Part shown: in pieces, positions 32,759-44,556 of the stretch
Layout: each line of letters opens with the position of its first letter
Numbering within the stretch: the first letter of the stretch is position 1
Assembly (NCBI GenBank): GCA_033030425.1
Contig: JAUFSD010000016.1
Span: 1,116,001 to 1,180,000, forward strand
Direction of reading: 5' to 3'
Origin: Verpa conica
Lineage: Eukaryota > Ascomycota > Pezizomycetes > Pezizales > Morchellaceae
DNA: 64,000 nucleotides
Program-made: the position numbers and the translations under genes
Notes under the pieces: generated by a model
The model's input: the letters and a program-made list of their open reading frames with translations, nothing else
The model's database searches: none
Told to the model about the DNA's origin: nothing

Positions 32759-34376
32759 AGTAGGTGATCTCCTTAGCACCTTCGGTAAGGCGGCAAAGGG
32801 TGGGTATCCTGGTTGTTGATCTCTAACGCGAGTACTATGAGCTGTGCTGTGGAGCCGGATTACTTTAATAATCTAGTTTATAGACTTCCACGTAAGATTT
32901 AAAGCTTTGACCCTTCGTTCATGAGGCATCAACTTACATAGGGTGTCGCTAACAAAGCGATTGAAACTTACCCAGACCGGTGTATAAGGTTATATCATCG
33001 CTTGCAACAAAGACCTTACGAGAAAGCGTTGGTTAGGGGTGAGAATTAATTCTCAAGATTGTGAATCCAAACAAAGAAACGTTCACGAGTTGACATCCCG
33101 GAATGATGTAAGACAGCTAAGATAGGAATAGTGTATATGGAAGACACCCGCTTCTGGGTAGTCTAACCGAACAAAGAGTCATTAAACAATAAAGATGTAG
33201 ACTGATTCATACCATTTCGGCGCTGTTGAAACAGATATCTATTGGATAGGTAATAGATAATTAATTAGGTGTACATATCTGGGATTATGGAAACATTTGG
33301 GGACAGATTTGCTTATCCTATAGTTGGTTAGAAACTATTCCGAATAGTACATCGTGTAATGACAGCTTCATTGTGCCACTTTGCCGCAACAAATATTGAA
33401 ATAGTGAGTTTATACTGTAGTGCTTTGGCAAAGTTGGTGACCCAACCATCGGGTTACGGAGTTGGCGCAAGTAGATATTCTTTCGAGAAGATGCATCAAG
33501 ATACCTAACTATCACCTCTGGTATCATATATATTTTTTGAAAGACTTTGAGGCCATTGTAGCACCGTATCCTCTGTAGTTTAGAGATTAGTTAAACTCGA
33601 TCCATGCATATCCTAACATCCACAGTCTCACCCAGACAGTCTTATATATCAATAAGGTTTATACGGTTGTTGCATGGTGCAATGAATGTATTTGAATGTC
33701 GACGTTTTGTGGCTCGGTAGCCCTCAGTTCGTGCGCAGGGCATATGATCTAAGGGTCTTAGGCAGTAGTATTGCTAGCCAGCTGTAAGCTCATATCATCA
33801 TCGTTAAGGGTGAGAGGGCTGTTTGTATCGTCTGAGGTGTCTCAACACGACAATAGATACGTAACTAAACTCTCCAATGTGTGTGCATTACCCCAGCAGG
33901 ACCCCGATAGGCGCATATGGCTGAGTTCTATCCTAACTCTCTACGATATTCAGTGGGGACTCCAATAGGCCATGAGCAGGATTGTGTGGTAATTAGTTAT
34001 AGCTCAGGCTCATCCAAGGCCCTAACGGTTCAATGAAGTATAATGATTGTATCTGAGCTAGTAGGGCTTGGGTCTGTGTAAGGTGCCAGGGGAGGTTACT
34101 CGGGGGGATCTGGAGGGCCAATAGCAACTTGCCCTATGGTGGGAGTACACTGGGGTGAATGACCACATGTAGCACAGTCGAAAAGAGAATAAGCAGTCCT
34201 TTGACTCTGTGGCTGGCCACAGAAATGCCCTTGGCAGGCCTCTATACCCACAAACGACCCTTCAGCCTACATAGAAGATTTCTCATTCCTTTCTCCACGC
34301 TTTCATCATCAAATCCAAGTGTGCGTGCCAAATATACGCTAAACATACATTGAAACGAATTTTGTACCTCCCAAAT
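32759..34376. other. Intergenic, no supported gene
   Basis: Frames are under 70 codons and unlinked. No repeat, RNA gene or transposon end is recognised. Confidence 0.4.
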
Positions 34377-35075
34377 ATGCCTCCACATCGTACCAATCGG
34401 AAGAAAACCATGAAGGAAGGAATTCCTGGAATTGGACACCGTACTAGTTAATAGTCCCCTATCATTACTTGTCTATAACGATATATACTCATACTAATAC
34501 ATTCTTTGAAAGGCACTGGAACCATTCGTAAAGAGAGTGATAATTTTAATGTTACCACCACCACCACCACCACCACCACCTCAAATACAGTTATGGGCGG
34601 TGACTCACTCATGCCCGTGCAGCCGCAGGAGTTCCATTTCACCAGCCTTCTCAGTACTGTAACTTCCCAATTCCAAAGACAGGCCCTGGAAGAAACCGTC
34701 AATTCCAGCACCGGGCCTTTGGACCAGGCAGCACCAGTGCTTCAGATGTCGAGAATGCTCCCTGAAGAAGGTCGTACCCACACCCAGATCCTGGACGGTG
34801 CCCCGGATGGTGGGGCTGGTGGTTTGTTTGCGAACACCAACCGCACTGGTGAGACTGAGATGGGGACTAGCCGCCTACCCTCTGGTTTTACCAACAGGGA
34901 AATTATCTGGCTCGCAGGGCGTGCAAGCAGATTTGAAGGACTCCGCAATATCTTGAATACTCACTGTAGCTGGTTCGACATGGAACGCGCTTTCAAACAG
35001 CAGTTCCCAGGACACGGCCACAGTAAGTCTGAGCTGTATGAGAAGTGGGTCATGATGGTTAGCGACATGAGTTGA
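34377..35075 (+). CDS. Two-exon hypothetical protein with poly-Thr tract
   Basis: Exon 1 (34377-34440) encodes a basic start (MPPHRTNRKKTMKEG). A 72-bp intron (34441-34512; GTACTA donor, ATACTAATAC branch-like site, AAAG acceptor) joins it in phase 1 to exon 2 (34513-35075), for about 208 residues. A (ACC)n run gives nine Thr in a row near residue 38. The last 60 residues look folded and helical (NREIIWLAGRASRFEGL, FDMERAFKQQFPGHG, ELYEKWVMMVSDM), reminiscent of a small helix-turn-helix bundle such as SANT, but I cannot assign it. Phase agreement at the intron supports the model. Confidence 0.58.
34556..34580. repeat. (ACC)n microsatellite inside a coding exon
   Basis: Eight to nine uninterrupted ACC triplets encode poly-Thr. 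The length is likely to vary between strains. Confidence 0.9.
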
Positions 35076-35814
35076 TAGGTCACTCATGCAGTACGTAGCT
35101 ACTATACCCAGATAAATCTATAGGCTCCAGTACCTCTCTGTTAAGAATGATTGTTGTAATTAAAATCAATCAGAATAATAGTCATTGCATTGTCTGACAT
35201 TATCCCTTTCTCATGGTATATATACATACATGTTAGCTATTGCAGTATGTTCATACTCCATCAAACACACTTATTATCATAAATGTCTGTCATCCATCAC
35301 TTCTATTTCTCTTGCATGCCTGTATCATTTTTTCTGACTTCCTCTAAGTTCTACATTAATTAAACTCTCAGGTATAACCATATCCAAGTCTCTTGTACAT
35401 TTTATTAATTCATTACGACTTGTAGTCTCTTTGTACTGGTTGTACGCCCCTCTACTTCGTCGCTTACCTCCTAAGTTTACAAGATACGATAAAAACGGCA
35501 TAGTCAGAACCTATATTTGTTTGTTAAGGAAGTTATATATCTCTTCCGCAATCCTCCAGCGCTGCTTAGCCAAGATTCCTTTTACTTCTTCAACTGCATT
35601 GCTGGTCTTCGTACTTCGAAATCGCGCCTGTGGTTGCTTAAAACCATCGATCGATTCTCAAGCTGCTCTTCCAGTAACTAAGATAGAATGTAAGTTGGTC
35701 TTTTATACATTAGAAGCGGGCCAAGTTGACAACTACTGGCACAGCTTTCTCAGGCATGTCATACGGTGCAACTCCTCGCACCGCTCCTGACGCCAAAATC
35801 AGTATAACCAACCC

Positions 35815-36345
35815 ATGGGAGACGGACCACCAGACCTACCTTGTTTGCCCCTAACTATTGTCGAGAAGATCCACCAAATAGTGTTGATGAATACTTTTCT
35901 AGAGACAAACCTTATACCTCTTACGGTCTTGTTCTTAGCGAGCATATCTCTGATACACGCCCCCAATAGAGAACCTCTAGCGATGAACCTATGCAATCAG
36001 CCAACCCAGCCGTGCTGCAGATGATCAAGGCCGGCTTCTGCATGGCCTCCAGCTCAATACAATAATCTCACAAGGCACAGTCAAAGGGCCGCCTGTACTG
36101 CTACATACCCAGGAGAAGTTGAGAAAGAGCATATACCGATAGCTAGTAAGACCCATTACGGGCCTATGTTGAGATTGCCGTGCTTCGTGCGTCAATCGAG
36201 ATTACCAACACTATGTGTGATTTGGCAAGTACCCTATTCAAGCAGGTTGAAGACGGCGAAGCATTTCTCAACAAGCTCCGTGATGCTACTGAAGCCAGTT
36301 GTATCTTTATAGCTTACCCGAGCAGCATTCATACATGGCCCTAGT
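35815..36345 (+). pseudogene. Probable decayed gene
   Basis: Protein-like blocks in different frames follow one another. They include DLPCLPLTIVEKIHQIVLMN (35830 on, loosely F-box-like), VLQMIKAGFCMASSSIQ before a stop near 36065, and a frame from about 36171 containing RASIEITNTMCDLAST and QVEDGEAFLNKLRD that stops near 36345. Stops and frame changes without good splice sites suggest decay. The original family is not clear. Confidence 0.35.
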
Positions 36346-36687
36346 ACGTACGTGTCAAATTAGCGGAGTTTGCTGGTGCATATAATGAGAGGTATATCAG
36401 GATACCTAGTTTGACATCCCAATTGACTCTATGAGATATCGAGAGTTAATTCACAGTTAGACTGTACTGAGCTTCGTGATTGATTACTTGTAAATATACC
36501 CCAATATATCGTTGAGCATATAAATGACCTACTACAAGATCGGTGGGGCTACGTGCGTTGATGTTTTCTGTCCTAGGATGACCGAGCGACTGACAGTGAT
36601 GTGCGGAGCACAGTGTTAGTCCTGCTGGTCTTCTTCAGTCCTCTCGTCGTGCAATGCAGATACAAACTCCTCCGCCAAGCCCCTGCC

Positions 36688-36694
36688 TATATAA
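36688..36694 (+). promoter_or_regulatory. TATA box of the GPCR gene
   Basis: TATATAA followed by a long C/T-rich stretch (about 36697-36740), a common fungal core-promoter layout. It lies 196 bp before the ATG at 36890. Confidence 0.55.
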
Positions 36695-36889
36695 TCCCTC
36701 GCCCCCCCACTTTCCTTCTACTCTTTTCATCCCCACAAATCCCACATATAACTGCTTCTTACAACAACTCCTAGCAAATAAAGTAGGAATCTTGTGGGCC
36801 ACAACGATAACAAGTTAGTTGTTAATCTACAACTAGTCTCTCACTTCCTGCTCACTTTCATCATTACCATAATTGTTATCAATATTTAA

Positions 36890-38539
36890 ATGGAGATGAA
36901 CCACCTTCGTATCTTCCACGCGGAGACCACCAACTCCACGTTGGCTCACGGTCTTAAGCTGGCCCTGGATATCATGCCGGCTGACAATCTTCGCCATGCT
37001 GCCGCTGATCAGGTTGATCACTATAATGATAGTAAGGCTCTGTCCAGCATCTTGCTGGTTGTGTCTATCCTCTCCTTCTTCGGGGCAATGTCAATCATCC
37101 TCAGTAGCTGGGTAGGTCGAATTATCTCGCTAGATTGTACAACGTTCTAACGTGATTAGTTGCTTCAATCGTTTCGTTACTTCAGGCATCGTTTGATTCT
37201 CGGTAAGACCTCCCAGGTAGCTAGTTAGTACAGCAAGGGTAACTAGTTGGTCACTGACTTTACCCCCATTCAGGTCTAGCTCTTAGTGACGCCTGCCTCA
37301 CTTTCAACTTCATCATTTCAACTAGCTTGCAAGCTTCTGGGCACAAGATCGCAGATAGGAAGTATGCGGCGTACTGTGCCCTGAACGGTTTCCTCACGCA
37401 GATGTTTGTTGTGCAGAGTAAGTCGATCACCATGATTTTATGTTTTTTCTGCTGCATCATCTGATTATCTTTAGCCGACTACTGGGCCTTGGTGATTGCT
37501 GTGTGCACGTTCTTTTTACTTGGCTGGGGTGGCAGGCCTGCGAGTTGGATCAGAAGGAATGCTTTTATCATCGGGGCTATCCCTTGGTCGGCCTCTATGG
37601 TCCTAGCTTTGCTATGCTTGTGGCTCATAGGATTCGGAGATGTTGGAGGCTGTAAGTACAACGCTACTCTCAATCCTCTCTTATTTCTTCCATATATTTC
37701 CTTCTACACAGTATCGCTTACAGTCGGCATTAGGGTGTTGGCTCACGCATGATCGTACTCACCTCTTTGTCAACTACATCCCACGCTGGAGCATCATCGC
37801 TATAATTATCTGCATTTACATGTCATTGTTCCGCTTCATCCATGCAAGCAGCGACTCTACAGACCAACACCAGGAGGGATCAGGGTTTCTCCAGAGGGCT
37901 AGAGTCAGGGAGGCTGAACGTCCTCGTGGAGACTCTGAAAGCTTTGCGGAGGGCCCAGTTCGCCATCACGCCAATGAACTTAGTCTGAGAAAGGTACATT
38001 CATACACAAAACAATTACACCGCTTACGATTTATACTAATGGAAATTTTAGGCATCAGTGAGAATGATGAAGTACCCTGTTCTTTACATGATCATCTGGA
38101 TCATCCCTACCGTCGTACACCTCTACCATGCCACCAGCAACGGCCACGAAGTAACCCCTGACGCAATCACCATCATTGAAAAGGTATGATATAAGTTATA
38201 TAACGCAGCCCAGTGAGCCTGGGTTGAAAAGCCACTAGAAGTTATTCACTAACACTTGTTTGAATGATATAGGCTTGTGTTGCCGGACAGGGACTTGTAC
38301 ACGCTGTGGTTTACAGTAGGTTCATTCCGTAGATACATGTTTGACACATACTAATAATCCCAGGCTGCACTGAACGGCTTTGGGGGAGGGTTTTCGAGAA
38401 GATCCACGAGCTTGGAGGCGTTGAGGAGCTTCCATGGCGCCGTGCCGTTGAGCTTACTGCCGTACCAAACGCTAGGAGGCGTCACATGCCTTCAGCCTTT
38501 GTTCCGGGCCTTGAGAGGATTAGGGAGTCACTTGAATGA
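36890..38539 (+). CDS. Seven-transmembrane G-protein-coupled receptor (cAMP-receptor-like/Git3-like fungal class)
   Basis: Eight exons give 398 residues: 36890-37111, 37160-37202, 37274-37417, 37475-37651, 37734-37993, 38052-38183, 38273-38315 and 38364-38539. All intron phases agree. An extracellular N-terminus carries an NST site. TM1 is around ILLVVSILSFFGAMSIIL; then FRHRLILGLALSD (first loop into TM2), DYWALVIAVCTFFLLGW (TM3), the diagnostic WCWLTHDR/NYIPRW region before TM5, a long charged third loop, YPVLYMIIWIIPTVVHLY (TM6) and a short TM7 before a Cys-containing tail. These signatures are typical of the fungal GPCR group related to cAMP-receptor-like and glucose-sensing Git3 proteins. 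It acts at the plasma membrane and should signal through a heterotrimeric G protein to cAMP. The ligand is unknown. Confidence 0.9.
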
Positions 38540-39136
38540 TCTCACATGCTATCAATGTCATCTTTTCTCCATGTTTGAATGAAATTTGTAACTTTAGTCA
38601 AGGCGAACGAACGTTGAACAACCACTAGCCAAGCAGATACCGATCCTGTACGGGTAAAGATTAAATCATAGCCTAACAAAATGAAGAATATACGGGAGCG
38701 AGTCCCTCCTTTTTACTATAAAAGAATCTCGTTACTTAGGTGTTACAACCAAGATCCAAGTCCGTATGAAAGAGATAAGACAAGGTATTCAATGACCTGC
38801 TCTAAAGCTCAGCAGCCACTTATCTCAACAATGGTAAACGTCGTATAAAGTATAGACCACTATCTGGTGTAGGACACACGGATAACCTGAGAACAATAGT
38901 ATTATTTGTACTAGTGATAGATAGGCTATGAAAGTCTTGAGACCGTTGTTAAGTTCATGTAGGGGGTCTCAAGCTAGCTCAAAGTAAGTTTTATTAATGA
39001 TATGCTGGTTTCATGGTGAAAACAGATGTGAGTTTAAATGATCATGAGATAACAAGTACAAATTCCTCTTACTCAATGTACTAGTCCGATCGCTACAGGC
39101 ACTATAGTGAACCAAGTTTAACCAGATCGATCGCCA
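38540..39136. other. Intergenic, no supported gene
   Basis: Terminator region of the GPCR gene and AT-rich sequence with no coding signal. Confidence 0.45.
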
Positions 39137-39757
39137 TTACAGTGATATTTCATGATTCAGATGCCAGGACACTAGCTCATTATATTCAATGGCGGTCAAG
39201 GGCAGCGCTGGGACAGATAAACTGGTATCTTTCTCCATAAGCGAGATTACCATATTCAAATATATTTTTTCATGTCTACCATGGAGGCAATATGAAAGCA
39301 CGAGCCTGAGCTGAGCAATAGAATGGATCTTTGATAATACGGTTGGAGGAGGGCGCGGCGGTAAGCCTGGCTTGTGATATATACTAAACTCCTTGGCTTT
39401 ACTCATTGGATCTTATTGGCCATACTCTAATAGCTATGACTATCTCTAGACATCCAAGATACTGTTTTGCCTGCCAACAAATGACATTATTCCATTGGGT
39501 ACAAATCTTGAATGATTGGGGTTAGATGATTGGTCTAGCCCCAGGTATTCGTACACACTGTAATGACCACGAGAAAGTTGATGTGGTCCTAGCCCCGATC
39601 CGCGCTCGTTTGTATCATCCAAAATACCGCTCGAAACTGCCAAGACCTCACTATAGGTTTCCTTAATTAGGGCTTTAATTTTTATACCCCTTGTTTTGGT
39701 TAGGTCTTGTGTGTGGGCTGCATATAACACTGTCACAGAAGGAGATAACCACAGCAC
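39137..39757 (-). CDS. Possible two-exon hypothetical gene, 5' end unresolved
   Basis: Two minus-strand frames (39757-39469 and 39418-39137) can be joined in phase 1 by an intron of about 51 bp (GTATCT donor, AAG acceptor). Content is protein-like (ALIKETYSEVLAVSSGI, HYSVYEYLGLDQ). However, no ATG is in frame at the 5' end, and an in-frame TGA lies just upstream, so a further 5' exon would be required close to the divergent gene at 39822. It may equally be a decayed gene. No family is recognised. Confidence 0.28.
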
Positions 39758-39821
39758 TTTCCTTGCATTTCACCTGACAGGTTAAGGTATCTTCATAATT
39801 TACCCACACAAAAAATCAGAG

Positions 39822-41600
39822 ATGAACGCCCACTCGTCATCCAATACCATGAGGAGCACTAGATCCGTGGCTACCAAACAGCACTTGCTCACCTTCTATG
39901 GATTATCCGAGAGTCAATTAATGAGCTTGGACGGCGTTATTTCCACCTTGTTTAAAAAACCAGGAAATACCAATAAGAACGTCTTATCCCTCGATACAGA
40001 AGTGAACAGACTTGTTATTGTTAATCATCTCGTGTACTCACAAGAGTTCATTGCGCTGTATAAAGGAGAGAGATTCGGAAAATGGGCGAAGGAACACTAC
40101 GAAGGCCTGGAAGAGTAAGATTTTCAAGCACGGTTTCTCCACCTATATATACCAATTAACCTTTCTGGGCAGACTAGGAAAAGGACTACTCGAAAGAATA
40201 TGCCATGTCCTATTCAAAGGAAGTTCCAAGTGGGCGGCTGAGAAACAACTCACAACTCGTCTTCACCATAAGAAAGGGGCACAAAATACTAACGTATTTT
40301 ATGGGGTAATGGGACACGACAGGGTAATGGGACAGCCACAATAAATTAAGTTAAATTAATTAGAACCCCATAAAGTAATAGAAGAGAATATTAAACTGAG
40401 GAATATAGAATAAAGGTACTAAGCTTTTTTCTCTTTGATTATTAGCTTTATATAATGTAGATTAAAATTAAAGGGCAAAATAATAGAGAAAGTAATAAAG
40501 AATATTTCTTATTATGAAAATATGTTAGGATAAAATTTAACTTACATTAAGTACAGAGTTATAATGGTTAGACTGTATAGTGATTTTTTCAGATTTAAAT
40601 ATAGAGGTATGAAAGAGAATGATAGCTTAAAATGATGGGATATACAGTTCACGTACACTGATTTTGAAATCATAGCAGAGTTAATAGTTTTGTAGAAGTA
40701 ATAAATTAAATAACTAAATGTAGATATAAAGTATATAATATTTGATATTCAGAGGATATAAAATAAAATCTGTCCAGTACTGGAGCATCAGCCTAACGTC
40801 CATACTTTTAATATTTATACAATCAAGTAACTATTTGCTATTTCTATATCCTAATTTTGGTCTCACAATTTTAGATATAGTTTTAATACTCTATTAATAA
40901 CCTGTAATCACCCGTATCTGCTATGGGTTTTATGTTCTACTAGTTATGTAAAATCACCATACAAATAAAATTGGCTTGGCATTAATTTGTATGGGGAAAT
41001 ACCTCTGATAAGGTACACCTCTGCATAGATCCCCCAAAACATTGTACCAATAACTGTAACTTACAGTAGTGCCTTCTATTGGAGATAACTCCTACTAATT
41101 AATTTATTAGCTCTTTTGACTGAAAGGTTGTGGTTTTACAAAAGTGCCAAAATAGCGATTTTGTATGTAAATCAGTGTCCCATTACCCTGTCGTGTCCCG
41201 TTACCCCATAAAATACGTTATGCCCACTGGGCCCGGCCCACAAATTCAGACAGCTCCTATAAATTCAAATACAACCAAGATCTCATTCCACATCTCGCTT
41301 TGTGAGCATGAGCATGAGCTAGATGATGATGACCGCAATCCCTTCTCGGAATACTGGGTCCTAACGGCCAATGTTGGTTTCTCGCGTTCTGAATTCTCGA
41401 GAACAGTCAACGACCATTACCACGTTAGGCCGTTCCAGACAACTGTTATGATGACTAGCACGTCCGAGTCTCATACGTTCGACCTTTACGGGGCCGATGG
41501 GGGCAGCCTCTGGAGTTTGATGGTAGCAACCCCAGGCAAGGTGATAGTTCGTGTTTTACTGAGCGTGCTTTGGAGGGATGCATTGCCCGTGGGACCTTAG
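39822..41600 (+). pseudogene. Two-exon hypothetical gene split by a 927-bp transposon
   Basis: Exon 1 is 39822-40114, then a 58-bp intron (GTAAGA donor, ATTAACC branch-like, GGCAG acceptor), then exon 2 from 40173. A TA-flanked element occupies 40292-41218. Downstream the frame continues from 41221 to a TAG at 41598-41600. Element plus one TA copy is 929 bp; discounting it puts both halves in one open frame of 263 residues. With the element present the frame stops at 40342-40344, giving about 154 residues. The C-terminal part (about residues 180-255: EYWVLTANVG, TFDLYGADGGSLWSLMVA) resembles the alpha/beta block in the genes at 7-9.5 kb and 44.6 kb. The N-terminal half is basic and helical. 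Function is unknown. Confidence 0.6.
40292..41218. mobile_element. 927-bp non-autonomous TA-flanked element (Tc1/mariner-pogo type)
   Basis: The terminal inverted repeats are 43 bp with one mismatch, beginning ACGTATTTTATGGGGTAA. Each arm contains the subrepeat GGGTAATGGGACA twice, as expected of paired transposase-binding sites. Target TA is duplicated at 40290-40291 and 41219-41220. The interior is very AT-rich and codes for nothing, so the element depends on a transposase elsewhere. It interrupts exon 2 of the gene starting at 39822. Confidence 0.9.
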
Positions 41601-42971
41601 TGTCAGAGATGATTCCCACATATGTCTGTACCTAAGGTATTTAAATGGTCATTTTTTGTCTGGTAAGCCTAGCACGGCGCATAATACTACATACAAACCG
41701 TTACAATGATATTAGTTAAAGAATTAAATCTTCCAATGCGGATTTTAAAGATCGACTTCCTACAACCCATATAAAATTATTCGGTAAGATTTTCTTAATG
41801 TCAGCCATCACAATATTGTTCAGGTTGCATATATATATAGCCAGCGGATGATCCCAAGGGCTTCTATAGAGAAGTGGAATTAGTATTAATGTTTAGATCA
41901 CTTGATTATACCAGGGTCAAATAGAATTCAACTACACCCCATGCAACTGCTTTCTATCTTATATGAACGGGCAAAAAAAAGAAATAGCTTATGATGGGAG
42001 TCGAACGCACACACCAAAAATGCACTAACCAGCTACACTACTCCATGATTGTACGTAGGATACCAACGTCACCTAGCTCCCACCAATCACTTCAAAAATC
42101 GATCATCTCTGGAGTGTAAAATGAGGGTGCCACACTAAAGTACCAGGCTCCTTACTAATTAGATAAATATTCCCCTTATTGAAATCTTGCATGAGTTCTG
42201 AGGCTTATTAAAACAGGTTGTGACAGCCTGCTGTAAATGAATAAGCACTCAAGATATGGATTAAGGAAACTACATCGACAGTTTTGTCAATTTCACATTT
42301 TGTAATAGGATTAGTTATATACTGGCGTGTTGTGGAAGGATGTAGATTCATTGGTAGTAATTAGAATACTGCAGAACGCACTAGATTATTGTGGGACACT
42401 ACAGAATACATCAGATGATTCTGGCGCACATGGGTCATGATAAGATTGAGTAACAGCAATCATATATAAATACGGGATCAAATCCCACTCTACTTGATAG
42501 AATTATATTCCCCAATTCGCAATGTATTTCAAATCAATTATGACATAAGTTATAACAACAGAGTGTGGCTCATACAGTTCGCGTATGCAGGGCCTCAGGC
42601 CGATCATATAGGGTTAGGTTTAGCTACTTCGGTTGCCTCCCTACGGAAATACGAAAATAATATAGACCATGCACTGACCTCCCATCAACCCAGCCAGCCC
42701 CACATACAGATACAGTATCAATTACAGACCAAAAGAAAGTCGGTGGTTACATAAAATACAATTCATCAATAGAATATAATGTGGTAGAAACTACAAACGT
42801 ACAGGCCTAGCTGCGATACAATGGGACTTTGCTAAGAAAGTCGACTCTGGAAAAATAGACCTCCTTTAATATAAATCTTGCTCAATATAATTCATCAGCA
42901 ATCGTCTAGTTCAAATCCTCTGCGATGACTAGCTTTTGGCTTGGCAGAGATAGCATTGTGTTCGATCGCTA
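41601..42971. other. Intergenic, with a tRNA-like relic
   Basis: AT-rich with short frames only. Apart from the tRNA-like segment near 42.0 kb, I see no genes. Confidence 0.4.
41990..42052 (-). other. tRNA-derived relic (possible SINE head)
   Basis: On the minus strand TAGTGTAGCTGGTTAGTGCA resembles a Pol III A box, and GTTCGACTCCC a B box. The segment between is too short for an anticodon arm, and the acceptor ends do not pair. It is not a working tRNA gene but may descend from one. Confidence 0.3.
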
Positions 42972-43475
42972 CGGCGGCTCGTGTCTACCAAATGCCAAAA
43001 CACAAATTCTGTAGAGGCAACCCCATATGTTGCAACCCACCACACCCACAATCTAAGCTTAAGGTGATTTAGATTATAAGTTTTAGCAAGGTACCTACTT
43101 AACTCTACAGTATTGGAATTGGAGTAAAAGAGGGGCATATAAGTAGTAAAATGTATGAAACTTTGTATGAAATAAAAGGAAAATCGCTTTTTGGTGGGTT
43201 ACCATGGTTGCCATGTTTACCCCAAGTTCATATTAGTGAATGGCAACCAAGTACCCAACTAAATGTGGTGACAACCAACCTCCAGAGTACAGCTAGCTAA
43301 GCTGGTACTTCCACTCTACTTCTTTACATATTTTTTCTATCAAGGAAATAGCTCTGTATTAAGGAGTCTCTTTTTTGTTAGGTATGGTGGTTGTGGTTTC
43401 AATAAGTTAGATGTGGCAACTGCCTATCTAGCCAGCCTTTTCTATCTTTTGGCATTTGGTAGATACAAGCCGCCG
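42972..43475. mobile_element. 504-bp MITE with long inverted ends and TA duplication
   Basis: The left end starts CGGCGGCTCGTGTCTACC and the right end is its diverged inverse (TACAAGCCGCCG), both continuing through CCAAATGCCAAAA. Weaker similarity extends about 100 bp inward. TA flanks both ends (42970-42971, 43476-43477). It has no coding capacity and is older than the element at 40292, given the mismatches between its arms. Confidence 0.7.
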
Positions 43476-43988
43476 TAGATCGCCAACTACCTCCAAGCCC
43501 CCTAGCAGTCGAAACATGCAACCTGGCACCTCCTCGCAACCAATAGCGGATGCATTATTCGTGAGCGTATCTTACTACAATGTCATCTGCAGTACGGCAC
43601 TTTCAAGGGGACAGCGTAAGGACAGCGTAACCACAGGATACAACTAACTCAATGGCACGGTAACTATCCGTTACAAGCAAAATACCAAGGGTTTGTGAAG
43701 TAAGAAGTGGGTTCAGCGATCGCAAGGCGATGTGACAGCAGAGAGGCAGCGAAGAAAGAAGTTTGTATTGGTTCTAACTGAAGAAACGTTGCGTAAAGAA
43801 AAGAGAAAGAAAAACGATTACAGAGAGGGAGCAACGCTCCCTATTTATACACAAAATCCTGCTTATACAATGCCCTTGTTCTCAACCTCCGACACCTGTT
43901 ACCCTACTTTCCTACCTCCCCCCTTGTACGAGTCACAACCTGGCTCACCCTAGCGTCCCGATCACTCCGTGAAAGGCACCCTGATCGA

Positions 43989-44309
43989 ATGACTGCGCTT
44001 CTTGCCTTTGATGAAACATGCGCTGATCTACAGAGGGAATGTTGCTTGTCCGATTTTAGATGGGCATCATTATGGAAATCGATCAGAAACAAGATAAACG
44101 ACCCGCGTAGTACTACTCTCCGTCAGGGATCTATTCAATACGGTGATGCATGGGAGGACGCATTTGACGAGTATTGTGGTGAGATTTGTGGTAAGTATTG
44201 GGGGCATGGTGAAAATGAAATCTGGAATGTTGGAGACAGTGAAGATAGCCCAGATCGCCCTAAGTACATACCTGCCCTTTCACTCATATACACTAGTGGC
44301 TTCTCATAA
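43989..44309 (+). CDS. Possible small hypothetical protein, 106 residues
   Basis: The frame starts at an ATG and has protein-like composition with Trp, Tyr and six Cys (CADLQRECCLSDFRW, EYCGEICGKYWGHG). There are no introns and no promoter signal I can see. No signal peptide is present, so it is not a standard secreted Cys-rich effector. It could be a relic or a chance frame. Confidence 0.3.
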   Translation: MTALLAFDETCADLQRECCLSDFRWASLWKSIRNKINDPRSTTLRQGSIQYGDAWEDAFDEYCGEICGKYWGHGENEIWNVGDSEDSPDRPKYIPALSLIYTSGFS

Positions 44310-44556
44310 TCTACATGAAGATCAGTGTGAAGTGAAGATGATGATTCTATTAAACGAGTGGGAAATCTGTCCTCTATTTATACAGTAATTCTTGTTACAC
44401 AAATAATATGAGTCATTCTCACCAGAATACTCTTCCTTGTTCCTGAAACTTCCACAACAATCTAGATAATTCCATTATCTTAATACATGACTAATACATG
44501 ACAAATGTACAATTTAACACTACAGAGGCTAACGAAACCTTAGGATCCGTGAGTTC

